DNA of 32,181 nucleotides from Alphaproteobacteria bacterium (lineage in GTDB: Bacteria; Pseudomonadota; Alphaproteobacteria; Micavibrionales; Micavibrionaceae). The position numbers were made by a program, and so were the translations under genes. The notes below the pieces were generated by a model, which saw only the letters and a program-made list of their open reading frames with translations, did not search any database and had not been told where the DNA came from. Shown here in pieces: positions 25,726 to 32,169 of the stretch. Location of the stretch: positions 1 to 32,181 of the forward strand of contig JABAZY010000021.1 in NCBI GenBank assembly GCA_018608245.1, given 5' to 3'. The stretch's first letter is position 1. Each line of letters opens with the position of its first letter.

Positions 25726-26143
25726 TTTTAGCTACCCTTTTACACCACTGTATAAATTCTTTTATTGTTAAATCATGTCTGAAAGAGTTTACTGCTCTGC
25801 AAACTAACTGAACGTTCTCTATATTATACTCCCCTCCTGCAATTATTCTATCAATACTTGCGTTGGTCTTAACATATTTACCTACAACTTTTTCACAAGT
25901 AAGTTTTGTTCCTGATAACGCACACTTACCTTGTTGTTTATTAAGTAGCTCTACTAAATCTTGAGCAGTAACGTTTGTTCTTTTTTTAGATAATAAGTGT
26001 TTAAAATATAATATCCAATTACCTGATTCTCTTTTATATCTTGTATCTCTTTTGTGAGTTACCCCACATTGAGCTGAACAACATAAGTATTTAGGGTGGT
26101 GAGTTTTAAACTCTTTACCACAAACTACACAGTTTACTTCCAT
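25664..26143 (-). CDS. HNH endonuclease with N-terminal zinc ribbon (159 aa)
   Basis: Residues 1-30 hold C5-x2-C8 and C21/C22 with C26 (CVVCGKEF...CCSAQCG), a zinc ribbon. The C-terminal nuclease part has GKCALSGTKL, then ASIDRI with D98, YNIENVQLVC with N107 and N110, and AVNSFRHDL with N119, a known HNH variant with DR in place of the first HN pair. Likely a DNA endonuclease, free-standing or homing-like. The start overlaps the end of the Cas4-like nuclease gene by 10 bases and the end runs 62 bases into the next gene. Confidence 0.82.
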   Translation of the reverse strand: MEVNCVVCGKEFKTHHPKYLCCSAQCGVTHKRDTRYKRESGNWILYFKHLLSKKRTNVTAQDLVELLNKQQGKCALSGTKLTCEKVVGKYVKTNASIDRIIAGGEYNIENVQLVCRAVNSFRHDLTIKEFIQWCKRVAKNGIYKEKKTIQKRISTTKSS

Positions 26144-26802
26144 CGTCTAGGTTTCCAATGCTCACAACTGTCAACAGAACACCACCCACATAAAGGAGTA
26201 GGGTTGGCTTGCCATGTATCATTATCATAAGACATTTCTAATCTTTTTAATGACTGGTCAAACATACTCCACGACTTGTCCATATCTTTTCTAAAATAAG
26301 TTTCTTCTACAATACTGTTATGCATTATAAAAAACAAAGCCCCTTTTATCTTTTGTACATCAGGAAATAAAGTAAATACCATTAGAGACATAAGCCTTAA
26401 CTGCTTAGGGTCTGGATATTTTTTACTGCCTGTTTTGTAGTCTACTACAAATGCATGTGTGCCATCTACTATTAGTAAATCAGCAATACCTCTTACCCAT
26501 CTATTCTCATCATGAAAGTCACAAGGTTCTTTTGTGTGTGTCAATGCCATTTCGTATTCAGGGTATTTATCTCCTTTAATCTTAATTAGAGGGTCTACAA
26601 ATGGTTTAAATCGTTGGTAGTTTTTAGCTAGTTCTTTACCCTCTTTCACATAGAGCTCTAACGCCTCATGCACTTCCTTACCATACATCATGGCTTCATT
26701 CTCTTTGACTGTATAATTTTTAAGTACCCGTATTTCGTGGTATTGTTTAGGGCAGTTTGTATATTGTTTTAGTGATGAGTAGCTCCATGTAAAATTAGCC
26801 AT
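26134..26802 (-). CDS. Cas4/RecB-like PD-(D/E)XK nuclease with putative Fe-S cluster (222 aa)
   Basis: The N-terminus (WSYSSLKQYTNCPKQYH) is typical of RecB/AddB/Cas4 nucleases. Catalytic candidates: H45 (GKEVHEAL), E84, D108 (RGIADLLIV), D121 and K123 (VVDYKTGS) and Q134 (PKQLRLMSL). C17 together with C205, C208 and C213 near the end gives the C...CxxC...C set that binds a 4Fe-4S cluster in Cas4 and AddB. DUF2800 is a related phage family. Likely a recombination or end-processing exonuclease acting with the SNF2 helicase and ssDNA-binding protein. No Cas1/Cas2 or CRISPR array is present. The start is a TAATG overlap with AAGGAAG. Confidence 0.87.
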   Translation of the reverse strand: MANFTWSYSSLKQYTNCPKQYHEIRVLKNYTVKENEAMMYGKEVHEALELYVKEGKELAKNYQRFKPFVDPLIKIKGDKYPEYEMALTHTKEPCDFHDENRWVRGIADLLIVDGTHAFVVDYKTGSKKYPDPKQLRLMSLMVFTLFPDVQKIKGALFFIMHNSIVEETYFRKDMDKSWSMFDQSLKRLEMSYDNDTWQANPTPLCGWCSVDSCEHWKPRRWK

Positions 26803-26942
26803 TATCTTCCTTGTCCACGATATTTTTTAAAATCTTTCTTAAAGTATTTGTTCATAGTAGAAGTCTTGGCTACCCTACCACCTTGACTCGTTCGTTTATG
26901 TATGGGTTCTCTTACTTGTTCCGTTTGTTTTATTTTAGCCAT
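26802..26942 (-). CDS. Small basic phage protein (46 aa)
   Basis: Start chosen at ATG 26942 because GAGGAAAG lies five bases before it; the frame extends further but into the upstream HNH gene. The product is Lys/Arg/Thr-rich with IHKRTSQGGR and ends YFKKDFKKYRGQGR, an arrangement I recognise from very short phage proteins next to nucleases (KKYRGQGR ending). Probably a nucleic-acid-binding peptide; function unknown. It overlaps the upstream gene by 8 bases and the downstream one by one base. Confidence 0.7.
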   Translation of the reverse strand: MAKIKQTEQVREPIHKRTSQGGRVAKTSTMNKYFKKDFKKYRGQGR

Positions 26943-27444
26943 TCCATCTTTCCTCATTAAAATTTTGTTTTGCTCTATTCCATGTTGCAGGAACAATCTG
27001 TAAGTTATCTAGTGAGTGTGTACCCCCTTTAGATAAAGGCCTAATGTGGTCTACTTCCCACTTAATATCTGTTATTTCTGAAAGCTTTGAGGACATAGTA
27101 TATACCCATCTCGCCATCTGTTTATCTTCGCTAGAAATAATACAATTGTTTTTTTGTTTATTTGCTTGATATGTCTTTGCATATGCATTTAGTTTACCTC
27201 TATTAGCTTCATTATAAGATTTCATATACGTCTTTCTTTTTTCTTTGTTGACTTTTCTATAAGCCATCTTTTTTGCTAATATCTTTTCTCTATTAGCTTT
27301 ATAGTGCATTTTACTATACGCGCTCGTCCTTTCTTTATTAGCTTCACGATAAGCTTCTATTTTTTCTATATTAGCTCGGTAATAAGCTTTATACTTTTCT
27401 TTGTTTCCCTCGTACCAAGCTTTTCTGTATTCTTTACTTTTCAC
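26935..27444 (-). CDS. HNH endonuclease with N-terminal Tyr/Lys/Asn repeats (169 aa)
   Basis: Residues 1-95 are a run of about seven 12-13-residue units like AYREANKERTS / AYRKVNKEKRKT, helical and rich in Tyr, Lys and Ala-Asn; such arrays are known in phage HNH proteins and probably bind DNA. The HNH domain follows: WEVDHIRPLSKGG with D132-H133, DNLQIVP with N147, and WNRAKQN with N156, a complete set. The start is GTG at 27444, seven bases after the upstream stop, with a weak GGA-like ribosome site. Likely a nicking or cleaving endonuclease. Confidence 0.83.
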   Translation of the reverse strand: MKSKEYRKAWYEGNKEKYKAYYRANIEKIEAYREANKERTSAYSKMHYKANREKILAKKMAYRKVNKEKRKTYMKSYNEANRGKLNAYAKTYQANKQKNNCIISSEDKQMARWVYTMSSKLSEITDIKWEVDHIRPLSKGGTHSLDNLQIVPATWNRAKQNFNEERWNG

Positions 27445-27450
27445 TTTCCA

Positions 27451-27720
27451 TCAATTGTCCTTTATAAAAGTTTTAGGGTCTACTCCGACGAAGCCACAGG
27501 ATTGTGGTTCGGTTATTTCAAATCCAAATACATCAGGGTGGTCATCAGGAAGATTGCTATACTCTGTTAATAAACAACTCGCCGCCATGTATTCACTACA
27601 GTTCTCATGATAGTATTCGATCGCCGTCTGGCAGTCATTAAAATATCCTACAAATTCTAAATCGTCATAGTCGCCACTCAAACTTACTGTTAGAATAAAT
27701 GCTCCTTCTGTTAAAGTCAT
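27451..27720 (-). CDS. Hypothetical acidic protein (89 aa)
   Basis: AGGAGAAA precedes the ATG. The product is acidic with alternating strands and a helix (LSGDYDDLEFVGYFNDCQTAIEYYHENC), resembling the small alpha/beta units that phages often carry, but I recognise no family. Four Cys are scattered and do not form a zinc pattern. It lies between the 2OG oxygenase and the HNH gene. Confidence 0.68.
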   Translation of the reverse strand: MTLTEGAFILTVSLSGDYDDLEFVGYFNDCQTAIEYYHENCSEYMAASCLLTEYSNLPDDHPDVFGFEITEPQSCGFVGVDPKTFIKDN

Positions 27721-27731
27721 TTCTTTTTCTC

Positions 27732-28391
27732 CTAAAAGAATGCTTCTAGTAACCCATCTCGTCTGACTATATGTCCTTGCAATGTAATTCTGTATTCATT
27801 AGGAACATATTCTTTCATACCTGCTATCCTATGAATTGTTTGACCATTATGTATCACTAGGTCTTTCTCATTATACGCTAAGTGTTGTGCTTGATGAAAG
27901 TCATCAAAATAGTCCATACCTCCTCCTGATTTAGGTAGCTTGATAACAAGTGTAAATGCATAACTATCTATATTATCTAACCCTAGTGTAACGTGAGGAT
28001 GGTCCTGGTGCCATTTACCTGATATAGCTAGAAATTTTTTATCTGATGGAAATATATGGAATCCCGGTACTCTTAACTCAGTTGTTAAATAAATATCTTC
28101 TGCAAACACACTATTCAATACTATTCCTATCTCTGTATACAAATCAGCAAATACGTGTACCATCATCTCATTTTCTTCTTTTAAATTATTGTAGTATGCG
28201 TCAGTCTTACCATCAAGATATGCACATCTACCTAGTGTAAAGAAAGGATACTTATCTGACCTATCAATCCATTTATCTTTCATACTTAATACTTTACAGG
28301 CAACAGTGCCTATATCTATATCCATAGGTATAGTAGTAAATGGGGATTCTTGTTTAACTGTTTCTTCTTCCCATTCAATATCTAAGTCCAT
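27732..28391 (-). CDS. 2OG-Fe(II) oxygenase-like protein (219 aa)
   Basis: Start at ATG 28391, overlapping the polymerase TGA as TGATG with GGAGAG six bases upstream; an in-frame GTG at 28397 is less likely. The sequence has the double-stranded beta-helix iron site: H128-x-D130 in KWHQDHPH, distal H187 in GQTIHRIAG, and R201 in EYRITLQGH for 2-oxoglutarate. The stretch ELRVPGFHIFPSDKKF ahead and FTLVIKLPKSGGGMDYF between fit the fold. Such enzymes hydroxylate proteins, small molecules or nucleobases using O2 and 2-oxoglutarate. Coupling to the polymerase points to DNA or nucleotide chemistry, but the substrate is unknown. Confidence 0.75.
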   Translation of the reverse strand: MDLDIEWEEETVKQESPFTTIPMDIDIGTVACKVLSMKDKWIDRSDKYPFFTLGRCAYLDGKTDAYYNNLKEENEMMVHVFADLYTEIGIVLNSVFAEDIYLTTELRVPGFHIFPSDKKFLAISGKWHQDHPHVTLGLDNIDSYAFTLVIKLPKSGGGMDYFDDFHQAQHLAYNEKDLVIHNGQTIHRIAGMKEYVPNEYRITLQGHIVRRDGLLEAFF

Positions 28392-30262
28392 CAACACTCT
28401 CCATAATTATCTGCGTACCCACCCTCACAAGTAATAGGTAAATCTTTACCCCACTTGGGCGGTATTGACATCTCTTTCATCATAAACTCTAGTGCCATGT
28501 CTTTTTCTTCTTCAGGTGCAACACAAACTATTGCGTCATGTACGGTAAGTATAGGTTTATATTTATTATTTATAGCTATCATTTGTTCTCCTATAACTAT
28601 TCTAGCTAACGCTTGAACTACATTCTCAACTATCGAACCGCCCCAAACTGTAACTTTTCCTCGTCTTGACTTATAAACGAACTCACTGCGAGGTCCTGAC
28701 ACGTCTTTCTCAAGGTCAGGGTAGTACAGGTATAGCCCATTTGGTAGTTGAATTCCCTCTTTAGTTACTTTTAAGACGTTGTGTTTACCTATATAGTATG
28801 GAGTTTTTCCATCTTGCCATGACGCTATATCACTTATAGCTCTATCGCATTCTGCCCATAAGTCAATAACTTTATGGTTAATCTCTCTATATACTCTCAC
28901 TAAATTCTGACATTCAAAATCAGGTAACTTAGCACCTGGTGGCTGTGTTTCCAATGTGTGTTGCAGTTTCTTCCAACCTGTACCATATCCTAATCCAAGC
29001 ACGCAAGTCTTACCCACAAACCTTTCAATCTTATTAGCTTTTGTAATTTCTCTGTTATATACCTTTGACGCAAAATTAGAATAAACATCTTCGCCTTTTC
29101 TAAATTGCTCAGTAACATCTTCTTGCCCTGCAAGCCATACCAATATACGAGCCTCAATCTGAGAGGAGTCAACATTTAAAATTACATGATTATCAGGTGG
29201 AAGTATTCCATTCTTTAGCGCCCTCTTGTTTGGATCTCTGCTTGGTAAGTTTTGAAAGTTAATTTTATCTTGACCAGACCATCTACCTGTATGAGCCCCA
29301 TAGTATCTTAATGGTACAGGAAGAAGGCCTTTGTTCCGTGCACCAATGTCTAGAAATCTTTTAATTCGTGATTCTTCCATTGTTGACTTAGTACCAAGCC
29401 TTACAGAACATAGCTCTTGAATAAAGCTATCTTCGTGTTCACACAATTCTATAAATCCTAAATCATTTTTAGCTAATGCATAAGTTAGTTTGCCTGTTGC
29501 AGGGGATTCTTTTAATGGTACTGTAACTCCTAGTTCTTCTAATAAATCAGCAAATTGGTTGTTACTTGCTAACTTCTTACGTACATCTTCAGAAGTTTCA
29601 CATTTGAGTTTTTTCATTAGCCCCTGTAAAAGTTCTTCTTTCTCCTTTTCTACATCTTCAAGTCGTGTGATTAATAGTCCATCATCTACTGTTAATGTAG
29701 GCTCGGTATACATCCGAGTTGTTATATCTATCAGTTGGAATTCTTCTAAAGGAAATGAAACGTTGAGCGCTGCGAAAAGTTTCGCTGTTAATTTTACATC
29801 GTTTTTACAATACTCTCCGTACTGATGTAATTCATGTGATTGGAAATCTTCTAAACGTTTACCTTTAGCGTCCAGAACTTCTGTTCCTTTTACACCTAAA
29901 TTATATCTTTCAGATAATGCTTTAAGTGAACCCCCTGCATTTGTGCCATGTATTGCTCTAGCCATAGATAACGTATCTATATAGACTTTTGGAACTATTC
30001 CAAATATCCACGCAAGGATAGCGCCGTCGAAGTGTATGTTATGACATATCAATCCTGATTCTTTCCAATTAAAAGTATTTAATACCTTTTGTAACTCTTC
30101 GTGAGAACCTGTATGCCAAGTGCACGAACCATCATCAACTTTTATTGCAAAGCCTATTACTTGAAATTGAGGGTTCTTAATATATTCTTCAGTAGTAAGG
30201 GCTTTTAGTCCATACCCTGTGTCATAGAATGTTTCAAAATCAAGAGTTATTATTTGTTTTAT
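28391..30262 (-). CDS. DNA polymerase, family A, with 3'-5' exonuclease; apparent AUA start (623 aa)
   Basis: Exonuclease motifs: Exo I LDFETFY (D8, E10), Exo II CHNIHFD (N75, D79), Exo III YCKND (Y151, D155). Polymerase motifs: A ILNVDSSQIEARI (D365), B ERFVGKTCVLGLGYG (R414, K418, L422, Y426), C ILTVHDAIV (D576). L422 corresponds to E. coli Pol I F762. No ATG, GTG or TTG occurs in frame between the upstream gene and a TTG at 30052, which would remove Exo I; AAGGAGA sits seven bases ahead of ATA at 30262, which gives an N-terminus (MKQIITLDFET) normal for the family. The ATA overlaps the upstream TAA. A -1 frameshift from the upstream gene is the alternative. Confidence 0.9.
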   Translation of the reverse strand: MKQIITLDFETFYDTGYGLKALTTEEYIKNPQFQVIGFAIKVDDGSCTWHTGSHEELQKVLNTFNWKESGLICHNIHFDGAILAWIFGIVPKVYIDTLSMARAIHGTNAGGSLKALSERYNLGVKGTEVLDAKGKRLEDFQSHELHQYGEYCKNDVKLTAKLFAALNVSFPLEEFQLIDITTRMYTEPTLTVDDGLLITRLEDVEKEKEELLQGLMKKLKCETSEDVRKKLASNNQFADLLEELGVTVPLKESPATGKLTYALAKNDLGFIELCEHEDSFIQELCSVRLGTKSTMEESRIKRFLDIGARNKGLLPVPLRYYGAHTGRWSGQDKINFQNLPSRDPNKRALKNGILPPDNHVILNVDSSQIEARILVWLAGQEDVTEQFRKGEDVYSNFASKVYNREITKANKIERFVGKTCVLGLGYGTGWKKLQHTLETQPPGAKLPDFECQNLVRVYREINHKVIDLWAECDRAISDIASWQDGKTPYYIGKHNVLKVTKEGIQLPNGLYLYYPDLEKDVSGPRSEFVYKSRRGKVTVWGGSIVENVVQALARIVIGEQMIAINNKYKPILTVHDAIVCVAPEEEKDMALEFMMKEMSIPPKWGKDLPITCEGGYADNYGEC

Positions 30263-30456
30263 TTTTTCTCTCCTTTTGGCATTCCGTGTACTATTTCTAA
30301 ATATTTTACAATGTCAGGTAGTTTATCCATTCTGATTGAAGCTATGTCTTTTTCTGTATCAATTTTAATATCAAACAATTGACAGAAGTCAGTAAAAAGT
30401 TCGTCTTTATTTAATTGTTCTTCAGTTCGATTGTTTAAATTTTTTTTCTTTGTCAT
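30259..30456 (-). CDS. Small hypothetical protein before DNA polymerase (65 aa)
   Basis: GAGGAAA precedes the ATG, and the gene overlaps its upstream neighbour by 35 bases. The product has a basic start (TKKKNLNNRTEEQ) and a helical body (LFTDFCQLFDIKIDTEKDIASIRMDKLPDIVKYLEIVHG). No family recognised. It ends GGAGAGAAAAAATAA, which contains both the ribosome site and the start of the polymerase gene, so translation of this gene is likely coupled to, or could feed by frameshift into, the polymerase. Confidence 0.68.
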   Translation of the reverse strand: MTKKKNLNNRTEEQLNKDELFTDFCQLFDIKIDTEKDIASIRMDKLPDIVKYLEIVHGMPKGEKK

Positions 30457-30628
30457 TTTTATTTTTCCTCTCCTTTTTACGTTTTTTTATGCAGTAACCT
30501 TTAATATTAAATATTCCCAACTCACTCTCCATACCACAATACCATTTGCCACTATCATTAATTTTTGCGTCATCGCCACACTCACAACAAACAGCAGGTC
30601 CAACTCTGTTATCTTCTTTAATAATCAT
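30422..30628 (-). CDS. Zinc-ribbon miniprotein (68 aa)
   Basis: ATGA overlap with the upstream gene. Residues 14-31 contain CCECGDDAKINDSGKWYC, a C-x2-C...C pattern of a single zinc ribbon, with another Cys in GYC. The tail is extremely Lys-rich (KKRKKERKNKNDKEKK). Probably a nucleic-acid-binding peptide of the early region; precise role unknown. Confidence 0.65.
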   Translation of the reverse strand: MIIKEDNRVGPAVCCECGDDAKINDSGKWYCGMESELGIFNIKGYCIKKRKKERKNKNDKEKKFKQSN

Positions 30629-30819
30629 AGTTTGTTTGCATAATATTCATGTTCGTTACGACAGATAGGAGAACACCATCTTCTCTTATCATCTATTGGT
30701 TTTTCACACCAAAGACATTTACCTGTTTCGTTTTCAGGCACTTCTGTATTAACAGATTTTAAAGTAGCGTCTAACTGCTTTTGTGATTCTTCATTAGCGT
30801 TATCAGCTTCATCACTCAT
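30625..30819 (-). CDS. Treble-clef zinc-finger miniprotein (64 aa)
   Basis: Start at ATG 30819, an ATGA overlap with the upstream stop and AAAGGG before it; a longer start at 30840 lies inside the upstream gene. An acidic N-terminal half is followed by CLWCEKPIDDKRRWCSPICRNEHEYY, a C-x2-C...WC-x3-C knuckle typical of small treble-clef proteins in phages. Likely binds nucleic acid or protein. Confidence 0.7.
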   Translation of the reverse strand: MSDEADNANEESQKQLDATLKSVNTEVPENETGKCLWCEKPIDDKRRWCSPICRNEHEYYANKL

Positions 30820-31034
30820 ACCATATAACCCTTTGTCCATGGACTTTTTCTTATTCTTTGTTTAGCAGTGATGGGTTTAGGTAGGACAACTCCCCACCTT
30901 TCTAATACTGAAATAGCTACCCCTGCATAAACTGCTACTTTGTTTCTTGTAGTTTCAGGTTTTCTATTCATATAATCTTCTGCTCTTTCTATAATCTTTT
31001 TCTTTTCTTCTTCAGTGTAAGCCACTTTTGGCAT
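30816..31034 (-). CDS. Small helical, HTH-like protein (72 aa)
   Basis: GAAAGGAAAAGGA precedes the ATG. The sequence EEEKKKIIERAEDYMNR, then TRNKVAVYAGVAISVLERWGVVLPKP, suggests a helix-turn-helix with VAVYAGVAISVLERWG as the turn and recognition helix (compare A...GvS.s.l.rW). The C-terminus is basic. A DNA-binding early regulator is likely but unproven. The 64 bases upstream of it hold no gene. Confidence 0.65.
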   Translation of the reverse strand: MPKVAYTEEEKKKIIERAEDYMNRKPETTRNKVAVYAGVAISVLERWGVVLPKPITAKQRIRKSPWTKGYMV

Positions 31035-31071
31035 TCCTTTTCCTTTCGTTAATTTACCACGCGAGAGTTAG

Positions 31072-31088
31072 CTTAGTAAGTACCTAAG
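31072..31088. promoter_or_regulatory. Inverted repeat CTTAG-N7-CTAAG in intergenic gap
   Basis: The 64-base gap 31035-31098 between the DUF3310 gene and the HTH-like gene holds a perfect 5-bp inverted repeat with a 7-base spacer. A weak -10 (TAAATT on the - strand) lies downstream, with only a poor -35. It might be an operator or a relic stem; the evidence is slight. Confidence 0.25.
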
Positions 31089-31098
31089 ATAACTGGTT

Positions 31099-31431
31099 TC
31101 AGTCTTCGCAATTACCACCAACACAAAACTTACCATTAAGTATTTCATCGGCTATATCTACATTAGCTTTTTCAATATCTTCGGTAGCTGGTTTGTTTAC
31201 TGACTCATTTATAAATTCTTCTAGCTTACTTGCGTACCATCTTAATTTACCAGCGTCATTCGACTCGTCTTGTATAGAACCTTTCAATCCTATGCGTGTA
31301 TTGTATTTCATTATTGTGCCTTTAAGATAACCTTTGTATTCCTCATCAGTTAGTTTAGCACGAATAACTTTTATTGTTTCGATACCTTGCAAATAATGTG
31401 GAGGGTTTTCCACAACATCATTCGTATCCAT
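31099..31431 (-). CDS. DUF3310 protein, T7 gp1.7-like (110 aa)
   Basis: The core NPPHYLQGIETIKVIRAKLT...YKGYLKGTIMKYNTRIGLKG...NDAGKLRWYASKLEEF is the DUF3310 (SaV-like) pattern: (H/N)PPHY, E.I, GY..G...KY..R...KG....D..K..WY...L. T7 gp1.7, a nucleotide kinase, shares this family. A role in nucleotide metabolism is therefore likely. The C-terminal extension ends GKFCVGGNCED with two Cys. GAGG before the ATG overlaps the end of the VRR-NUC gene. Confidence 0.85.
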   Translation of the reverse strand: MDTNDVVENPPHYLQGIETIKVIRAKLTDEEYKGYLKGTIMKYNTRIGLKGSIQDESNDAGKLRWYASKLEEFINESVNKPATEDIEKANVDIADEILNGKFCVGGNCED

Positions 31432-31441
31432 CTGAATTACC

Positions 31442-31729
31442 TCACTTTAATTTGTGTAACAACGACTCTAACATATGTATATTATGTTCGTCAATTACTA
31501 TTGAGAATCCTTTTGAAGTTTGAATATCTTTGAGATGTTTCTTTTGAAGTGCAGTAGGTTTACCTCCATTGGCTTTGCACTCTATACCAACGAATAGTCC
31601 TTTGTAACAAGCAATGATGTCAGGCACACCACTTGCCCCGTAACCCCCTGTCGAGGGCATACAATGATATGCACCTAGCTTGTCTAATATGTTTTTTACT
31701 TTTACTTTAACTTTCTTTTCAGGTGTCAT
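31442..31729 (-). CDS. VRR-NUC domain nuclease (95 aa)
   Basis: Stand-alone VRR-NUC of usual length. The nuclease core reads STGGYGASGVPDIIACYKGLFVGIECKANGGKPTALQKKHL: GxPD with the metal-binding Asp, then ECK, then a Gln-containing helix. This PD-(D/E)XK family includes FAN1 and phage Holliday-junction-type resolvases, so it may resolve branched replication intermediates. No Shine-Dalgarno is visible before its ATG. A terminator and a near-palindrome lie directly upstream. Confidence 0.9.
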   Translation of the reverse strand: MTPEKKVKVKVKNILDKLGAYHCMPSTGGYGASGVPDIIACYKGLFVGIECKANGGKPTALQKKHLKDIQTSKGFSIVIDEHNIHMLESLLHKLK

Positions 31730-31740
31730 CTAATATAAGT

Positions 31741-31758
31741 AATGGTTAATTACCCATT
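31741..31758. promoter_or_regulatory. Near-perfect 18-bp palindrome upstream of VRR-NUC gene
   Basis: On the - strand AATGGGTAATTAACCATT pairs at 8 of 9 positions. It sits between the terminator T-run and the VRR-NUC start (12 bases away). Size and symmetry fit a homodimeric HTH operator, and two HTH-like proteins are encoded in this operon. The link is inference. Confidence 0.4.
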
Positions 31759-31766
31759 CTTTAAAT

Positions 31767-31792
31767 AAAAAAAGGGACTCATAACGAGTCCC
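31767..31792 (-). terminator. Rho-independent terminator for the early - strand genes
   Basis: On the - strand GGGACTC-GTTAT-GAGTCCC forms a perfect 7-bp stem with a 5-base loop, followed directly by seven T then ATTT. It lies 25 bases beyond the stop of the 72-aa gene. It should end or reduce transcription before the VRR-NUC gene. Confidence 0.9.
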
Positions 31793-31817
31793 CTTGAGAG
31801 ATTTCTAATGAGTAGAA

Positions 31818-32036
31818 CTATTCTACATCATCTTTCTTATCTTGTGCAACACCTACAACAAATAATGTTGCTCGTTCACAATCCTCATCTAAATTAAAAT
31901 TAGAACAAACTTCATTCCAATCGTTTTTAAAGTCAGCTTTGTTGATAACAAACATACCCCCTGAGTTGTAAGGTTTCCAACTATTGTCTGCTAACGCTTT
32001 CTCTTGTTTCTTAGTTAGTTCAAATGTATTACTCAT
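31818..32036 (-). CDS. Small acidic hypothetical early protein (72 aa)
   Basis: Start at ATG 32036 with GAGGAGAG six bases upstream, preferred over GTG 32042. The product (FELTKKQEKALADNSWKPYNSGG, FVINKADFKNDWNEVC, ATLFVVGVAQDKKDD) has mixed alpha/beta character and an acidic tail. No family recognised. It is the last gene before the terminator and overlaps its upstream neighbour by 8 bases. Confidence 0.68.
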   Translation of the reverse strand: MSNTFELTKKQEKALADNSWKPYNSGGMFVINKADFKNDWNEVCSNFNLDEDCERATLFVVGVAQDKKDDVE

Positions 32037-32169
32037 GTTCACTCTCCTCTAAAGGTTCTTTGTTAAACTTCACAATTACATGGTCAGGCTTGGTTTCAAT
32101 AAACTCCCAATTGCTATGACCAAATGTATTTCGGCAATACTCGTCCAGTAAATCAGTATCAAATTCCAT
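32029..32169 (-). CDS. Small hypothetical early protein (46 aa)
   Basis: A complete short frame from ATG (32169) to TAA (complement 32029-32031), with AGGAGAG at 32181-32175 as ribosome site. That site and its spacing (AGGAGAGTGAAGATG) are nearly identical to those of the next gene (AGGAGAGTGAACATG). The product is acidic (MEFDTDLLDEYCRN..., ending KEPLEESEHE) and unrecognised. It overlaps the next gene by 8 bases. Confidence 0.6.
   Translation of the reverse strand: MEFDTDLLDEYCRNTFGHSNWEFIETKPDHVIVKFNKEPLEESEHE

Noticed and set aside
26134-26802. Cas4-like gene as part of a CRISPR system
   Set aside because: No Cas1, Cas2, effector or repeats nearby; the gene lies in a phage replication operon.
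28395-28397. GTG start for the oxygenase gene
   Set aside because: ATG 28391 in a TGATG overlap has GGAGAG at proper spacing; GTG does not.
30052-30054. TTG as start of the DNA polymerase
   Set aside because: Would delete Exo I (D8, E10) and leave 210 bases of in-frame coding sequence with normal polymerase N-terminal features unexplained.
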